Source of the DNA: Desulfuromonadales bacterium
GTDB taxonomy: Bacteria; Desulfobacterota; Desulfuromonadia; Desulfuromonadales; BM103
Length of the DNA stretch: 11,700 bases
Assembly (NCBI GenBank): GCA_030640215.1
Contig: DAOWJU010000057.1
Coordinates: forward strand, 1 to 11,700
Reading direction: 5' to 3'
Shown: positions 5,112 to 11,700 of the stretch, one piece after another
Layout of the letters: the number at the start of each line of letters is the position of its first letter
How positions within the stretch are numbered: the stretch's first letter is position 1
Made by a program: the position numbers and the translations under genes
Notes under the pieces: generated by a model
What the model was told of the DNA's origin: nothing
The model's database searches: none
The model's input: the letters and a program-made list of their open reading frames with translations, nothing else

Positions 5112-5657
5112 ATGGCGCTGAACTCCACAATCTTCAAAGCTAATCTGCAGATCTCCGACATGGATCGTCACTATTACGAGGAGCACCAGTTGACCTTGGC
5201 GCGTCATCCCTCGGAGACTGATGAGCGGATGATGGTGCGCTTGCTCGCCTTTGTCCTGCATGCTGGCGAGCGTCTGAGCTTTACCAAGGGCTTGTGTGAC
5301 GATGAAGAACCAGCTCTCTGGCAGAAGAGCTTAAGTGACGAGATTGAGCTGTGGATCGATGTCGGTTTACCTGATGAACGTCGGGTGCGCAAGGCTTGCA
5401 GTCGCGCCTCGCAGGTCTGCCTTTACCTCTATGGTGGCCGTAATGCTGATCTGTGGTGGCAGCGTAACGCCAACAAACTGCAACGCTTTAAAAACCTTAG
5501 TGTGATCGAAATACCTGAAGTGGCGAGCACAGAAATGGCGAATCTTGTGCAGCGCAGTATGCAGTTACAGTGCACGATCCAGGATGGTGAGGTCTGGCTG
5601 AATTGCGGTGATCAGACGGTCGGCATTTTGCCTCTGGTTCGTAAATCTAATATCTGA
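5112..5657 (+). CDS. yaeQ: YaeQ family protein
   Basis: The start ATG at 5112 is set by AAGGA 6 nt upstream and by the match of MALNSTIFKA to the usual YaeQ N-terminus MALKATIYKA. The resulting 181 residues equal the length I recall for the E. coli protein. Landmarks are LARHPSETDERMMVRLLAF (about 29-47), FTKGLCDDEEPALW and IELWIDVGLPDERRVRKAC. A LQCTIQDGEVWL segment near the end is also typical. YaeQ adopts a PD-(D/E)xK nuclease-like fold. It was once linked to RfaH compensation in E. coli, but its role is unsettled. The 41-nt gap after the ABC-F gene, without a terminator, suggests co-transcription. Confidence 0.92.
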   Translation: MALNSTIFKANLQISDMDRHYYEEHQLTLARHPSETDERMMVRLLAFVLHAGERLSFTKGLCDDEEPALWQKSLSDEIELWIDVGLPDERRVRKACSRASQVCLYLYGGRNADLWWQRNANKLQRFKNLSVIEIPEVASTEMANLVQRSMQLQCTIQDGEVWLNCGDQTVGILPLVRKSNI

Positions 5658-5674
5658 ACCAGCTTTTTGGTTCA
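5655..5674 (+). terminator. Hairpin at the yaeQ stop codon
   Basis: TGAACCA (5655-5661) pairs with TGGTTCA (5668-5674) in 7 bp around a 6-nt loop, overlapping the stop codon. No U-run follows, so this is at best an inefficient terminator or an mRNA 3' stabiliser. Confidence 0.3.
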
Positions 5675-5739
5675 CTTGCAGAGATAATATGGTTTAAAAC
5701 TAGCCGTGGGATGCTTCTGCTTGCCGGATCAAGGATTTT

Positions 5740-5776
5740 AGTAAATTAGTAAATTGTGTTAAAGATTGTCTATAAT
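5740..5776 (+). promoter_or_regulatory. Promoter region of the small lipoprotein gene with tandem AGTAAATT
   Basis: AGTAAATT is repeated in tandem at 5740-5747 and 5748-5755. A perfect -10 box TATAAT follows at 5771-5776. No good -35 is present at 17 nt; TTAGTA (5746-5751) with a 19-nt spacer is the nearest. The weak -35 together with the tandem repeat fits an activator-dependent promoter. Confidence 0.4.
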
Positions 5777-5816
5777 AACGTTGACTGGAACCTTCAACTG
5801 AGGATAAAACGTACTC

Positions 5817-5960
5817 ATGTACAGAATGTTGATAACCTTTGTTGTTTGTCTGTTGATGATTAGCTGTACGACTAAACCGCGTTTATCTAGTGAGTACTAT
5901 GGCACTTCCGCATCGGGAGGTCGTTCCGCTGGTAACGTGAACGTGTCGCTACCTTTCTAG
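5817..5960 (+). CDS. Small predicted lipoprotein (47 aa)
   Basis: The reading frame runs from the ATG at 5817 to TAG at 5958-5960. The protein begins MYRMLITFVVCLLMISC, a classic short positive-hydrophobic signal with the lipobox cysteine at residue 17. The mature part would be only about 31 residues, rich in Ser, Gly and Thr, ending GNVNVSLPF with a terminal Phe. GAGGA (5800-5804) lies 12 nt before the ATG, a rather long spacing. A perfect TATAAT is upstream. It stands alone, convergent with hrpB. No family is recognised. The lipobox (MISC, with Met at -3 and Leu at -4) is acceptable but not ideal. Existence as a real gene is likely rather than certain. Confidence 0.6.
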   Translation: MYRMLITFVVCLLMISCTTKPRLSSEYYGTSASGGRSAGNVNVSLPF

Positions 5961-6024
5961 CTCTCCGCTTCATGTAATCCGCTAACCGGTCACTTACCAC
6001 GAACTACGAATTACCGTTTCTTGA

Positions 6025-8511
6025 TCACCGCCTCTTCGTTCTTTTTGTCGCTACTGCGTTCCATGGGTCATCCGGCCAGGGATGTTTGGGATAGCGACCC
6101 TTCATCTCTTTCTGAACTTCCGGATAAACCGTATCCCAGAAACTCTTTAAGTCACGTGTCACGGCTAAAGGTCGCCCTGCCGGGGAAAGTAGATGGATCA
6201 GGACTGGAACACGGCCACCAGCCAGGCGTGGCGTTTCGGCAAGGCCGAACATCTCCTGCAGTTTGACGGCCAGAACTGGCAACTCTGCTCCGCTGTAGTC
6301 AAGCTTGATACGTGAGCCGCTTGGCACCGCCAATCTTTCGGGAGCTAAATGATCGAGCTTTTTGAGCTGCTTCCAACCGAGTCGTGCTTTGAGAGCTGCG
6401 GCCAGGTCGATGCGGTTCAGATCGTTACGATTTTTCACATTCGATAACCAGGCCGGCAGCCAATCTTCCAGATCGTCCATTAATGCTTTGTCTGACCAGC
6501 CTTGCCAGCCTTGTTCTGTCAGGTGCTGATGCAAAAAACTGGCTCTGGCCTGCAGTTGTCGTGTGTCGCGTGTCCAGGGGAGGATTTCGAACCCCTGCCG
6601 ATGAATTAAGTCGAGCAAGGCGGGGAGGGTGTCGTTTGTTGTTGCCGCCACCGGTCGTTCCTGCATGATGATAGCACCAAGTCTGCGCACTTGCCTGACA
6701 ACCACCCGATTTGCCTTATCATCCCAACCTGCTTCACGTTGCCACTCCAGATTATCTCCGAATAATTCTTCAACTGTTGCACGGGTGAGTACATTGGCCA
6801 GACGAATTTCGTTTTCACCACCGTTGCGTTCAATCGTTTCGACCGCCACCAGCCACTCCACATCATGAACGACTGAACTGGAAGCTAGAGTTACGCCCTG
6901 ACCGTTTCGTAACAGGTAGCGCCGACTTCCTGGTTTTCGCCTCAAGCCGACTTGGTCGGGATGGGCACAGGCCAGCAGACGACCGATGGCCTCCGGGTCG
7001 GGATGTGTCTCTGCTCTGGCTTTGGTTTGTTTACGCCAGAAAGCAGCTGCACGACGGACCGGTCCGCTACGTGGCGACTTGTCACGGCGCAGAATTTCAA
7101 GACGTTCAAGCAGGTCACTTGGCCCCGCCGCACGTGCTTCTTGTCGAAACCCTGTCAATAGATCACGTTCTGCAAGCAAGGCAACCAAGTCACTGCCGAG
7201 ACCAGGACAACGACCATCAATCGCTGCTGTCAGCAGTCTCGCCAGACGTGGATGTGCAGGAAAACGGGCCATCTCTCGCCCCAGGCTGGTTTGTCTGCCC
7301 TCTTTGTCGAGAGCTCCAAGGCTTGCCAGTAAACGCCGGGCCGCAGTCAGATGTCCGGTTGGCGGCACATCAACCCATGTCAGATTGGTGACAACCTGCA
7401 CGCCCCATTGCGCGAGCTCGAAAGCCAGTGGCGCCAGATCGGCCTGGCGAATTTCTGGTGGTGCGAAGGGGAGTAAGGCACCCTGAGTGCCTTCCGTCCA
7501 GAGCCTGAAACATCGCCCTGGCCCAAGACGCCCGGCACGACCGGCGCGTTGCTCGGCGCTCGCCCGGGAGATACGTACCGTCTCCAGACGGGTCATGCCG
7601 CGTGCTGCGTCAAAACGTGGCCGTCGTTCCCAGCCGCTGTCAACTACGCTTTCAATCCCCTCGATGGTCAAGCTGGTTTCAGCGACATTGGTCGCTAGCA
7701 CGACCCGCCGCTGCTTGCCAGGCAGGATCGCGGCTTCCTGGTCAGCAAAGGGTAGACCGCCGTAGAGCGGGCGCAGGGCGATTCGCGAGGAGAGATCCTG
7801 TAGCATCTTGTGGCAACGGCGGATTTCGCCGACACCAGGTAGAAATGCGAGAATATCACCGCTGGTTTCTTTGAGGGCGTGACGGATCCCCTCTGCTGTT
7901 GTTTCGGCGATTTTGTATTGGCTGGCCTCACTCAGATGATCGATGGCAACCGGGAATGATCGACCGCTGGTGGTCACGATCGGGCAGTTGTCGAGCAAAC
8001 GTGCTAATGGCTCGGCATCAAGAGTGGCGGACATGATGAGGATGTGCAGATCATCACGCAGGCCCTGCTGGATATCACGGCAGAGAGCCAGAGCGAGATC
8101 GGCCTGCAAGCTGCGTTCATGGAATTCGTCGAAAATCACCAGCCCGACTCCAGCGAGTTCTGGATCGTTCTGCATGCGTCTGATCAACAGACCTTCGGTC
8201 ATGACTTCGAGCTGGGTATTCGATCCGATTTTACGCTCATAACGGATTGCGTAGCCGATTGTATCTCCAACCTGTTCATCACGCAGAGACGCCATATAAC
8301 GTGCAGCATTGGTCGCAGCAAGACGGCGCGGTTCGAGCATCAGGATGCGGCGGTTTTTCAGCCAGGCAGCATCGAGCAATGCTGACGGCACGCGGGTTGT
8401 CTTACCTGAGCCGGGAGGGGCTTGCAGCACAACGGTTCGGGCTGTTGCAAGAGCCTGGTCAAGCTCGGACAGAATAGTTTCAACGGGGAGTTGTGGAATA
8501 TGATCTGGCAT
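6025..8511 (-). CDS. hrpB: ATP-dependent helicase HrpB (DEAH/DExH box)
   Basis: This is a superfamily 2 helicase of the HrpA/HrpB group, 828 residues, matching the usual length of about 800-840. Motifs in order are: APPGSGKTT (motif I, about 31-39), LEPRRLAA (Ia, about 59-66), DEFH (II, about 128-131), MSATLD (III, about 160-165), ATNVAETSLTIEG (V) and QRAGRAGRLGPG (VI). The HrpB-specific C-terminal region follows, ending in RYPKHPWPDDPWN. The ATG at 8511 is preferred because HrpB proteins start only a few residues before the LPVxxxL segment. A GTG at 8529 would add six residues. Neither start has a good SD. The gene is more GC-rich than its surroundings. Its cellular substrate is not well defined in the family. 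It converges with the small lipoprotein gene, 64 nt apart. Confidence 0.95.
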   Translation of the reverse strand: MPDHIPQLPVETILSELDQALATARTVVLQAPPGSGKTTRVPSALLDAAWLKNRRILMLEPRRLAATNAARYMASLRDEQVGDTIGYAIRYERKIGSNTQLEVMTEGLLIRRMQNDPELAGVGLVIFDEFHERSLQADLALALCRDIQQGLRDDLHILIMSATLDAEPLARLLDNCPIVTTSGRSFPVAIDHLSEASQYKIAETTAEGIRHALKETSGDILAFLPGVGEIRRCHKMLQDLSSRIALRPLYGGLPFADQEAAILPGKQRRVVLATNVAETSLTIEGIESVVDSGWERRPRFDAARGMTRLETVRISRASAEQRAGRAGRLGPGRCFRLWTEGTQGALLPFAPPEIRQADLAPLAFELAQWGVQVVTNLTWVDVPPTGHLTAARRLLASLGALDKEGRQTSLGREMARFPAHPRLARLLTAAIDGRCPGLGSDLVALLAERDLLTGFRQEARAAGPSDLLERLEILRRDKSPRSGPVRRAAAFWRKQTKARAETHPDPEAIGRLLACAHPDQVGLRRKPGSRRYLLRNGQGVTLASSSVVHDVEWLVAVETIERNGGENEIRLANVLTRATVEELFGDNLEWQREAGWDDKANRVVVRQVRRLGAIIMQERPVAATTNDTLPALLDLIHRQGFEILPWTRDTRQLQARASFLHQHLTEQGWQGWSDKALMDDLEDWLPAWLSNVKNRNDLNRIDLAAALKARLGWKQLKKLDHLAPERLAVPSGSRIKLDYSGAELPVLAVKLQEMFGLAETPRLAGGRVPVLIHLLSPAGRPLAVTRDLKSFWDTVYPEVQKEMKGRYPKHPWPDDPWNAVATKRTKRR

Positions 8512-8543
8512 AGCATTGCATTCTGCCACAAATGTTGTTAAAA

Positions 8544-8556
8544 GTCTGGTTCAGAC
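8544..8556. repeat. Inverted repeat GTCTG-GTT-CAGAC upstream of hrpB
   Basis: This is a perfect 5-bp inverted repeat with a 3-nt centre, 32 nt before the hrpB ATG on the minus strand. It could be a leader hairpin or an operator half of the divergent intergenic region. Confidence 0.4.
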
Positions 8557-8592
8557 ACCTTATGTCGATGATGTTGATGCGGCTTTTTATGA

Positions 8593-8626
8593 TGTAACGA
8601 TCAAGTTCGGCCTAATAATCGTTACA
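8593..8626. promoter_or_regulatory. Perfect 9-bp inverted repeat in the divergent intergenic region
   Basis: TGTAACGAT (8593-8601) and ATCGTTACA (8618-8626) are exact reverse complements separated by 16 nt. The half-site centres are 25 bp apart. The repeat lies between hrpB (-) and the 151-aa gene (+), where a regulator could act on both. As RNA it would form a 9-bp stem with a large loop, but no U-run follows. Confidence 0.5.
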
Positions 8627-8671
8627 GACCGCCGATCACAGCTTCTGATAACAAATTCTGGTTATTCTGCT

Positions 8672-8700
8672 TTGTCCTTAACCCTCTTCTCCGTTACTAT
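8672..8700 (+). promoter_or_regulatory. Possible promoter placing transcription start at the ATG
   Basis: TTGTCC (8672-8677) and TACTAT (8695-8700), spaced by 17 nt, each match the consensus at 4 of 6 positions. The start would be at about 8706-8708, essentially at the ATG of the 151-aa gene. This fits the absence of a ribosome site. Confidence 0.3.
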
Positions 8701-8707
8701 TCTCACC

Positions 8708-9163
8708 ATGAAAGCAATAAACTCAAAAAACTGGAAGCCTGCCGATCTGAACGCTCTCGTCACTGACGTGATTGATGCCGTTGAGAGTGGTGAAATAGAC
8801 TCTGCCTTTGACAATATCGAAATGACCGCAGGAAACCTTACCAGGTCCAAAAATACCAAGAATGTCACCAAAAACTACCTTGTGGCTTGTATTAAGGCTG
8901 GAGTTCAAGGTGTCTCCGAAGCTAAAAAAGATACGGCGCTCGGCCTGGTTAATGCCTTCAGGCGGATGAATGCAGAAGCCCCCCTTGATGAACTTCCGGA
9001 AAGCTACAGGGTCTTTGCTATCAAGCTTCCTGCAGACGATGGCAATCCTGATGTTGAAATCTATATAAAGGAAGGTAACAAGGTGTTGTATGGTGAGAAG
9101 GTTTTGCCTCGAGGGATCTTGACTGAAAACTTCTTGAGTGTGACCGGGTCAAGTCTTTTTTGA
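8708..9163 (+). CDS. Hypothetical protein (151 aa)
   Basis: The ATG at 8708 begins MKAINSKNWKPADLNALVTD. Earlier in-frame codons read into the intergenic region with no protein-like character and are rejected. The protein is soluble. The first two thirds look helical: an acidic first helix region, then a Lys/Thr-rich segment RSKNTKNVTKNYLVACIKAG, then EAKKDTALGLVNAFRRMN. The last third looks beta-rich, VFAIKLPADDGNPDVEIYIKEGNKVLYGEKVLPRG being followed by a GSSLF C-terminus. I do not recognise the family. No SD sequence precedes the ATG. A DnaQ-like exonuclease gene follows after 76 nt on the same strand and may share the transcript. Confidence 0.7.
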   Translation: MKAINSKNWKPADLNALVTDVIDAVESGEIDSAFDNIEMTAGNLTRSKNTKNVTKNYLVACIKAGVQGVSEAKKDTALGLVNAFRRMNAEAPLDELPESYRVFAIKLPADDGNPDVEIYIKEGNKVLYGEKVLPRGILTENFLSVTGSSLF

Positions 9164-9204
9164 ATAGTTAAAGAAGGCCGTGGCCCGTATCTTTAATTCG
9201 TTGT

Positions 9205-9218
9205 CAGTGATCAGTGAT
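9205..9218. repeat. Tandem repeat CAGTGAT x2
   Basis: CAGTGAT occurs twice in direct tandem, in the 76-nt gap before the exonuclease gene. It is short and may be chance. Confidence 0.4.
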
Positions 9219-9239
9219 CTTTACAACGTTAAGGTGATT

Positions 9240-9914
9240 ATGCAGACATCCAAAGAGAAATTGATTTTTATCGACGTAGAGACGACCGGAACCAATCCGG
9301 AGCGCAATGGACTGACTCAGATCTCCGGATGCGTACAGATCGGTGATGAGGTCATGGAGTCTTTCGATTATTTCGTGCGGCCTTATCCGCAGGATGAGAT
9401 TGAAGATGCTGCCCTTGAGGTGACCGGCATGGATCGCAGGCAGTTCCTCCCGCCTGAACACCCCGACCATCTTGCTGTGCCGGGGCAGGAGTTCGAAGAT
9501 CCTCGTTTTATCTATGCCCGTATGGCTGTTATGTTCGGTAAATATGTTGGCCAGTACGATAAGAAAGACAAGTTTCAGTTTGTCGGCTACAACGCCCACA
9601 GCTTTGACATGCCGTTCATGCGCCGCTTCTGGGAGAAGAACGGCGACCGTTTTTTCGGCAGCTGGTTCTGGTACCCGTGCCTCGATGTTATGTTGGTCTG
9701 GGCGCAAATCCTGCAACCTTGTCGTGCCGAGCTGTCCAACTTCAAGCTGGCTACAGTGGCCCGTCACTGTGGCATAAAGGTTGATGATAGCCGTCTGCAC
9801 GATTCTCAATACGATATCGAGCTGACTCGGGACCTCTGGTTGGCTGCTCGTAAGATTATTGATCGTGGTAATGATGAGAAGCCTTTGTGGAGACAAGGAG
9901 AATTGTTCAGCTAG
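9240..9914 (+). CDS. DnaQ-like 3'-5' exonuclease (DEDDh family)
   Basis: This 224-residue protein carries the three exonuclease motifs. Exo I is FIDVETTG with D12 and E14. Exo II is NAHSFD with N118 and D123. Exo III is HDSQYD with H187 and D192. The His five residues before the last Asp places it in the DEDDh class with the proofreading epsilon subunit, RNase T and oligoribonuclease. These enzymes remove 3' nucleotides from DNA or RNA with two metal ions. The ATG at 9240 is preferred to a longer frame from 9180: AAGG (9231-9234) stands 5 nt upstream and the next residues lead straight into Exo I. No epsilon-specific tail or clamp-binding motif is evident, so a repair or RNA-processing role is as likely as proofreading. 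RNase T is similar in length, but the surrounding sequence does not decide it. Confidence 0.88.
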   Translation: MQTSKEKLIFIDVETTGTNPERNGLTQISGCVQIGDEVMESFDYFVRPYPQDEIEDAALEVTGMDRRQFLPPEHPDHLAVPGQEFEDPRFIYARMAVMFGKYVGQYDKKDKFQFVGYNAHSFDMPFMRRFWEKNGDRFFGSWFWYPCLDVMLVWAQILQPCRAELSNFKLATVARHCGIKVDDSRLHDSQYDIELTRDLWLAARKIIDRGNDEKPLWRQGELFS

Positions 9915-9927
9915 CATGCCAGGCAAG

Positions 9928-9937
9928 AACCATGGTT
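9928..9937. repeat. 10-bp perfect palindrome AACCATGGTT
   Basis: A perfect palindrome lies 13 nt after the exonuclease stop in the 205-nt gap before the DUF4019-type gene. Possible operator or chance. Confidence 0.3.
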
Positions 9938-10038
9938 GTGTTATAAATTGAGCCACCGGGTTTTACTTCGCGAATCTTGCGTTCTCTGTGTGAGGTGGTG
10001 ATTTAGCAAATTACGTTTTTTTGGACAAAATCAGTCCC

Positions 10039-10073
10039 ATCGAGTTGCCGCTGTATCGAGTTGGGATTAGAAT
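10039..10073 (+). promoter_or_regulatory. Promoter of the DUF4019-type gene with 9-bp direct repeats
   Basis: TTGCCG (10045-10050, 4 of 6) and TAGAAT (10068-10073, 5 of 6) are spaced by 17 nt, giving a start near 10080. The direct repeat ATCGAGTTG at 10039-10047 and 10055-10063 overlaps the -35 and falls in the spacer. Its 16-bp period and position suit a regulator that blocks RNA polymerase. Confidence 0.4.
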
Positions 10074-10119
10074 GGAGGTGTAATGACGTTTTTCCTCTTG
10101 TTAGTAAACGGAGGACACA

Positions 10120-10575
10120 ATGCTAAAGATACAAGCCATTTCACAGCACGCTCAAATTCATCTATTCCTGCTCTTCACGTTTTTCCTGCTGATTGCTATC
10201 CCGGTCTTGAATAAAACGCCAACGCAGCAAGTTGCAGAGCAATCAGGTTTTGCGGCGGCACAATTCCTTTTTTTAGTTGATACCGAAGAATATGCAAAAA
10301 GTTGGGAAGTCACCTCAGAGAATCTGAAGAAGATTCTGACGCAGAAAGCCTGGAACGAACAGATAGCCAATTTAAGATCCTTCCTGGGGCCGATCGTCGA
10401 GCGAATTCATCAAGACATATCTTATACAGATTCGGCCGCTGATGTGCCGTCGGGCGAATACGTGGTTATGACGTTCATTTCAAAGTTTGAACTCAGGGAC
10501 CGTGTGACTGAAACCCTCACCTTAATACTCGGTGATAACAACCAATGGCAGGTGGCAGGATATTATTTGAGATAA
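10120..10575 (+). CDS. DUF4019 domain-containing protein
   Basis: This 151-residue protein has one hydrophobic segment at about residues 13-31 (LFLLFTFFLLIAIPVL), a signal anchor or uncleaved signal, so the rest is probably periplasmic. The soluble part follows the DUF4019 pattern as I recall it. It has AAAQFLFLVDTEEYAKSWEVTS (about 45-66), RSFLGPIVERI, then SGEYVVMTFISKFE and TETLTLILGDNNQWQVAGYYLR at the very C-terminus. The family has no established function. The start is well supported by GGAGG (10110-10114), 5 nt before the ATG. The gene is monocistronic in appearance and converges with glgP. Confidence 0.85.
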   Translation: MLKIQAISQHAQIHLFLLFTFFLLIAIPVLNKTPTQQVAEQSGFAAAQFLFLVDTEEYAKSWEVTSENLKKILTQKAWNEQIANLRSFLGPIVERIHQDISYTDSAADVPSGEYVVMTFISKFELRDRVTETLTLILGDNNQWQVAGYYLR

Positions 10576-10698
10576 CATATACTTGTATTAACCAGTCAGT
10601 GAACTTTTCTGTGTGGTGAGAGATTTTTGAGAATGCTCGTGTATTATCAAGCTCATGTCTCGGTACTCAGTTCAGACAGTCCAGCAATATTCCCCTCC

Positions 10699-11700
10699 TT
10701 ATCCTTCTGTTGTCACCGGAGCCACCGATTCAAGCTTCCAGATATCTCGATTGTACTCGGCAATCGTACGGTCTGAGGAAAAACGGCCGCTGGCAGCTGT
10801 ATTGAGGATGCTCATGCGGGTCCACTGTCCTTCGTTGCGATAGGTCTCGGCAACGCGCTGCTGTGCGTCAACGTAGCTACGGAAGTCGGCTGCTGTCATC
10901 CACAGGTCATCGGGATTGGTTATGGCATGTAGAATGGGATCGAAAATGCCGGGCTCAAACTGGTTAAAGTGACCGCACTTCAATAACTGTATCACCCGTT
11001 GCAGGTCCTCGTCGGCGGCGATGATGGCTGCCGGGTCATAATGGCTGCGCATGACATTAACCTCTTCTGCGGACATGCCAAAGAGGAAGAAGTTTTCCGC
11101 GCCAGCCTCTTCCCGGATCTCGATGTTGGCACCATCGAGAGTGCCGATGGTCAGGGCGCCGTTCATCATAAACTTCATGTTTCCGGTTCCGGAGGCCTCT
11201 TTGCCAGCAGTGGAGACCTGTTCAGAGAGGTCGCTTCCCGGGGCGATGATCTCCATAGTTGTCACCCGATAATTAGGCAGGAAGGCGAGACTTAAACGGC
11301 CACTGGTGATCGGATCAGAATTGATTACAGCGGCCACGTTGTTGACCAACTTGATGATGCGTTTGGCGATAAAATAGCCGGGAGCGGCTTTGCCACCTAT
11401 AAGGACGCAGCGGGGTGTCCAATCGATTGTATCTCCCCGCTTGAGGCGATCATAGAGATGAATGACGTGCAGGACGTTGAGTAGTTGCCGCTTGTATTCA
11501 TGGATGCGTTTGACCTGAACGTCAAAGATTGCCTCAAGGTTAAAGTCTACACCACAGTCGGCTTTGACCATCTGCGCCAGTCGTTGCTTGTTCACCAGCT
11601 TAACCTCTTGCCAGCGACTGCAAAAGTCCGGATCTTCGGCATGTTGGGCCAGGTCGCTAAGTCGTGAGAGATCGGCGACCCAGCCTTCGCCAATTGTGTC
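10699..11700 (-). CDS. glgP: Glycogen/starch/alpha-glucan phosphorylase, C-terminal part
   Basis: The reverse strand is open from the window edge at 11700 to TAA at 10701-10699, giving the last 333 residues of a protein normally about 800-850 long. It is a pyridoxal-phosphate enzyme that releases glucose-1-phosphate from glycogen. Visible landmarks are VQVKRIHEYKRQLLNVLHVI, GGKAAPGYFIAKRIIKLVN, AFLPNYRVTTMEIIAPGSDL, and EASGTGNMKFMMNGALTIGT. In the last, the Lys of GNMKF (codon at 11175-11173) is the cofactor-binding residue. LDGANIEI and FSSDRTIAEYNRDIW complete the C-terminal domain. A GTG at 11595 is inside the gene, not its start, since the frame upstream (TIGEGWVADLSRL) is plainly phosphorylase. 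No clear terminator follows the stop. Confidence 0.95.
   Translation of the reverse strand, partial: DTIGEGWVADLSRLSDLAQHAEDPDFCSRWQEVKLVNKQRLAQMVKADCGVDFNLEAIFDVQVKRIHEYKRQLLNVLHVIHLYDRLKRGDTIDWTPRCVLIGGKAAPGYFIAKRIIKLVNNVAAVINSDPITSGRLSLAFLPNYRVTTMEIIAPGSDLSEQVSTAGKEASGTGNMKFMMNGALTIGTLDGANIEIREEAGAENFFLFGMSAEEVNVMRSHYDPAAIIAADEDLQRVIQLLKCGHFNQFEPGIFDPILHAITNPDDLWMTAADFRSYVDAQQRVAETYRNEGQWTRMSILNTAASGRFSSDRTIAEYNRDIWKLESVAPVTTEG

Noticed and set aside
6483..8503. Many plus-strand open frames across hrpB
   Set aside because: They are antisense shadows of a motif-complete helicase. They are rich in Arg/Ser/Ala and lack starts or ribosome sites of their own.
8516..8707. In-frame extension of the 151-aa protein over the hrpB upstream region
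   Set aside because: It has no ribosome site, overlaps the divergent promoter region with inverted repeats, and reads as random hydrophobic sequence.
9180..9239. Longer N-terminus for the exonuclease
   Set aside because: The ATG at 9240 has an SD and leads directly into motif Exo I. The extra 20 residues have no family counterpart.
9204..9956. 250-codon minus-strand frame across the exonuclease
   Set aside because: The plus strand carries all catalytic motifs, and the reverse frame shows no domain.
10083..10214. 43-codon upstream ORF overlapping the DUF4019-type gene, with GGAGG at 10074
   Set aside because: The likely transcription start (about 10080) lies after its ribosome site, and the peptide has no protein-like pattern.

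Overview
The window looks like chromosomal DNA of a free-living Gram-negative bacterium. Lipoprotein and Sec signals, YaeQ and HrpB (both mainly proteobacterial), a TAXI-type TRAP binding protein and a sensor N-terminus of a kind common in Desulfuromonadales and other sulfur/metal-reducing 'deltaproteobacteria' point that way. The lineage is an inference from remembered family resemblance, not from a search. No transposase, integrase, rRNA, canonical tRNA or CRISPR array is visible.

Layout. 1-342 (-): N-terminus of a membrane sensor protein, cut by the window edge. 343-1422: a mostly non-coding region around one small conserved-looking ORF (656-1012). It holds two ungapped copies of a 64-nt element (497-560 and 1025-1088) in which a stem is preserved by C-to-U changes, a 12-bp hairpin (1109-1138), and a compact small-RNA candidate with its own promoter and terminator (1166-1283). 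1423-1992 (+): CPBP-family intramembrane protease in AT-rich DNA. 2066-3028 (+): TAXI-type TRAP solute-binding protein without membrane subunits nearby. 3029-3435: non-coding, ending in a strong terminator just before the next start codon. 3436-5657 (+): ABC-F ATPase followed closely by yaeQ. 5817-5960 (+): a 47-residue predicted lipoprotein. 6025-8511 (-): ATP-dependent helicase HrpB. 8708-9914 (+): an unknown 151-aa protein and a DnaQ-like exonuclease. 10120-10575 (+): DUF4019-type protein. 10699-11700 (-): C-terminal part of glycogen phosphorylase, cut by the window edge.

How the genes relate. Most are independent housekeeping or accessory units rather than one pathway. Likely shared transcripts are abcF-yaeQ (41-nt gap) and the 151-aa gene with the exonuclease (76-nt gap). 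The latter pair diverges from hrpB across an intergenic region carrying a perfect 9-bp inverted repeat.

The least explained part is 440-1290. The small-RNA candidate has two C-rich stretches complementary to Shine-Dalgarno sequences, recalling the anti-SD 'cuckoo'/CcsR small RNAs of alphaproteobacteria. The paired 64-nt element has no family that I recognise. The terminator only 31 nt upstream of the ABC-F start may be an attenuator.
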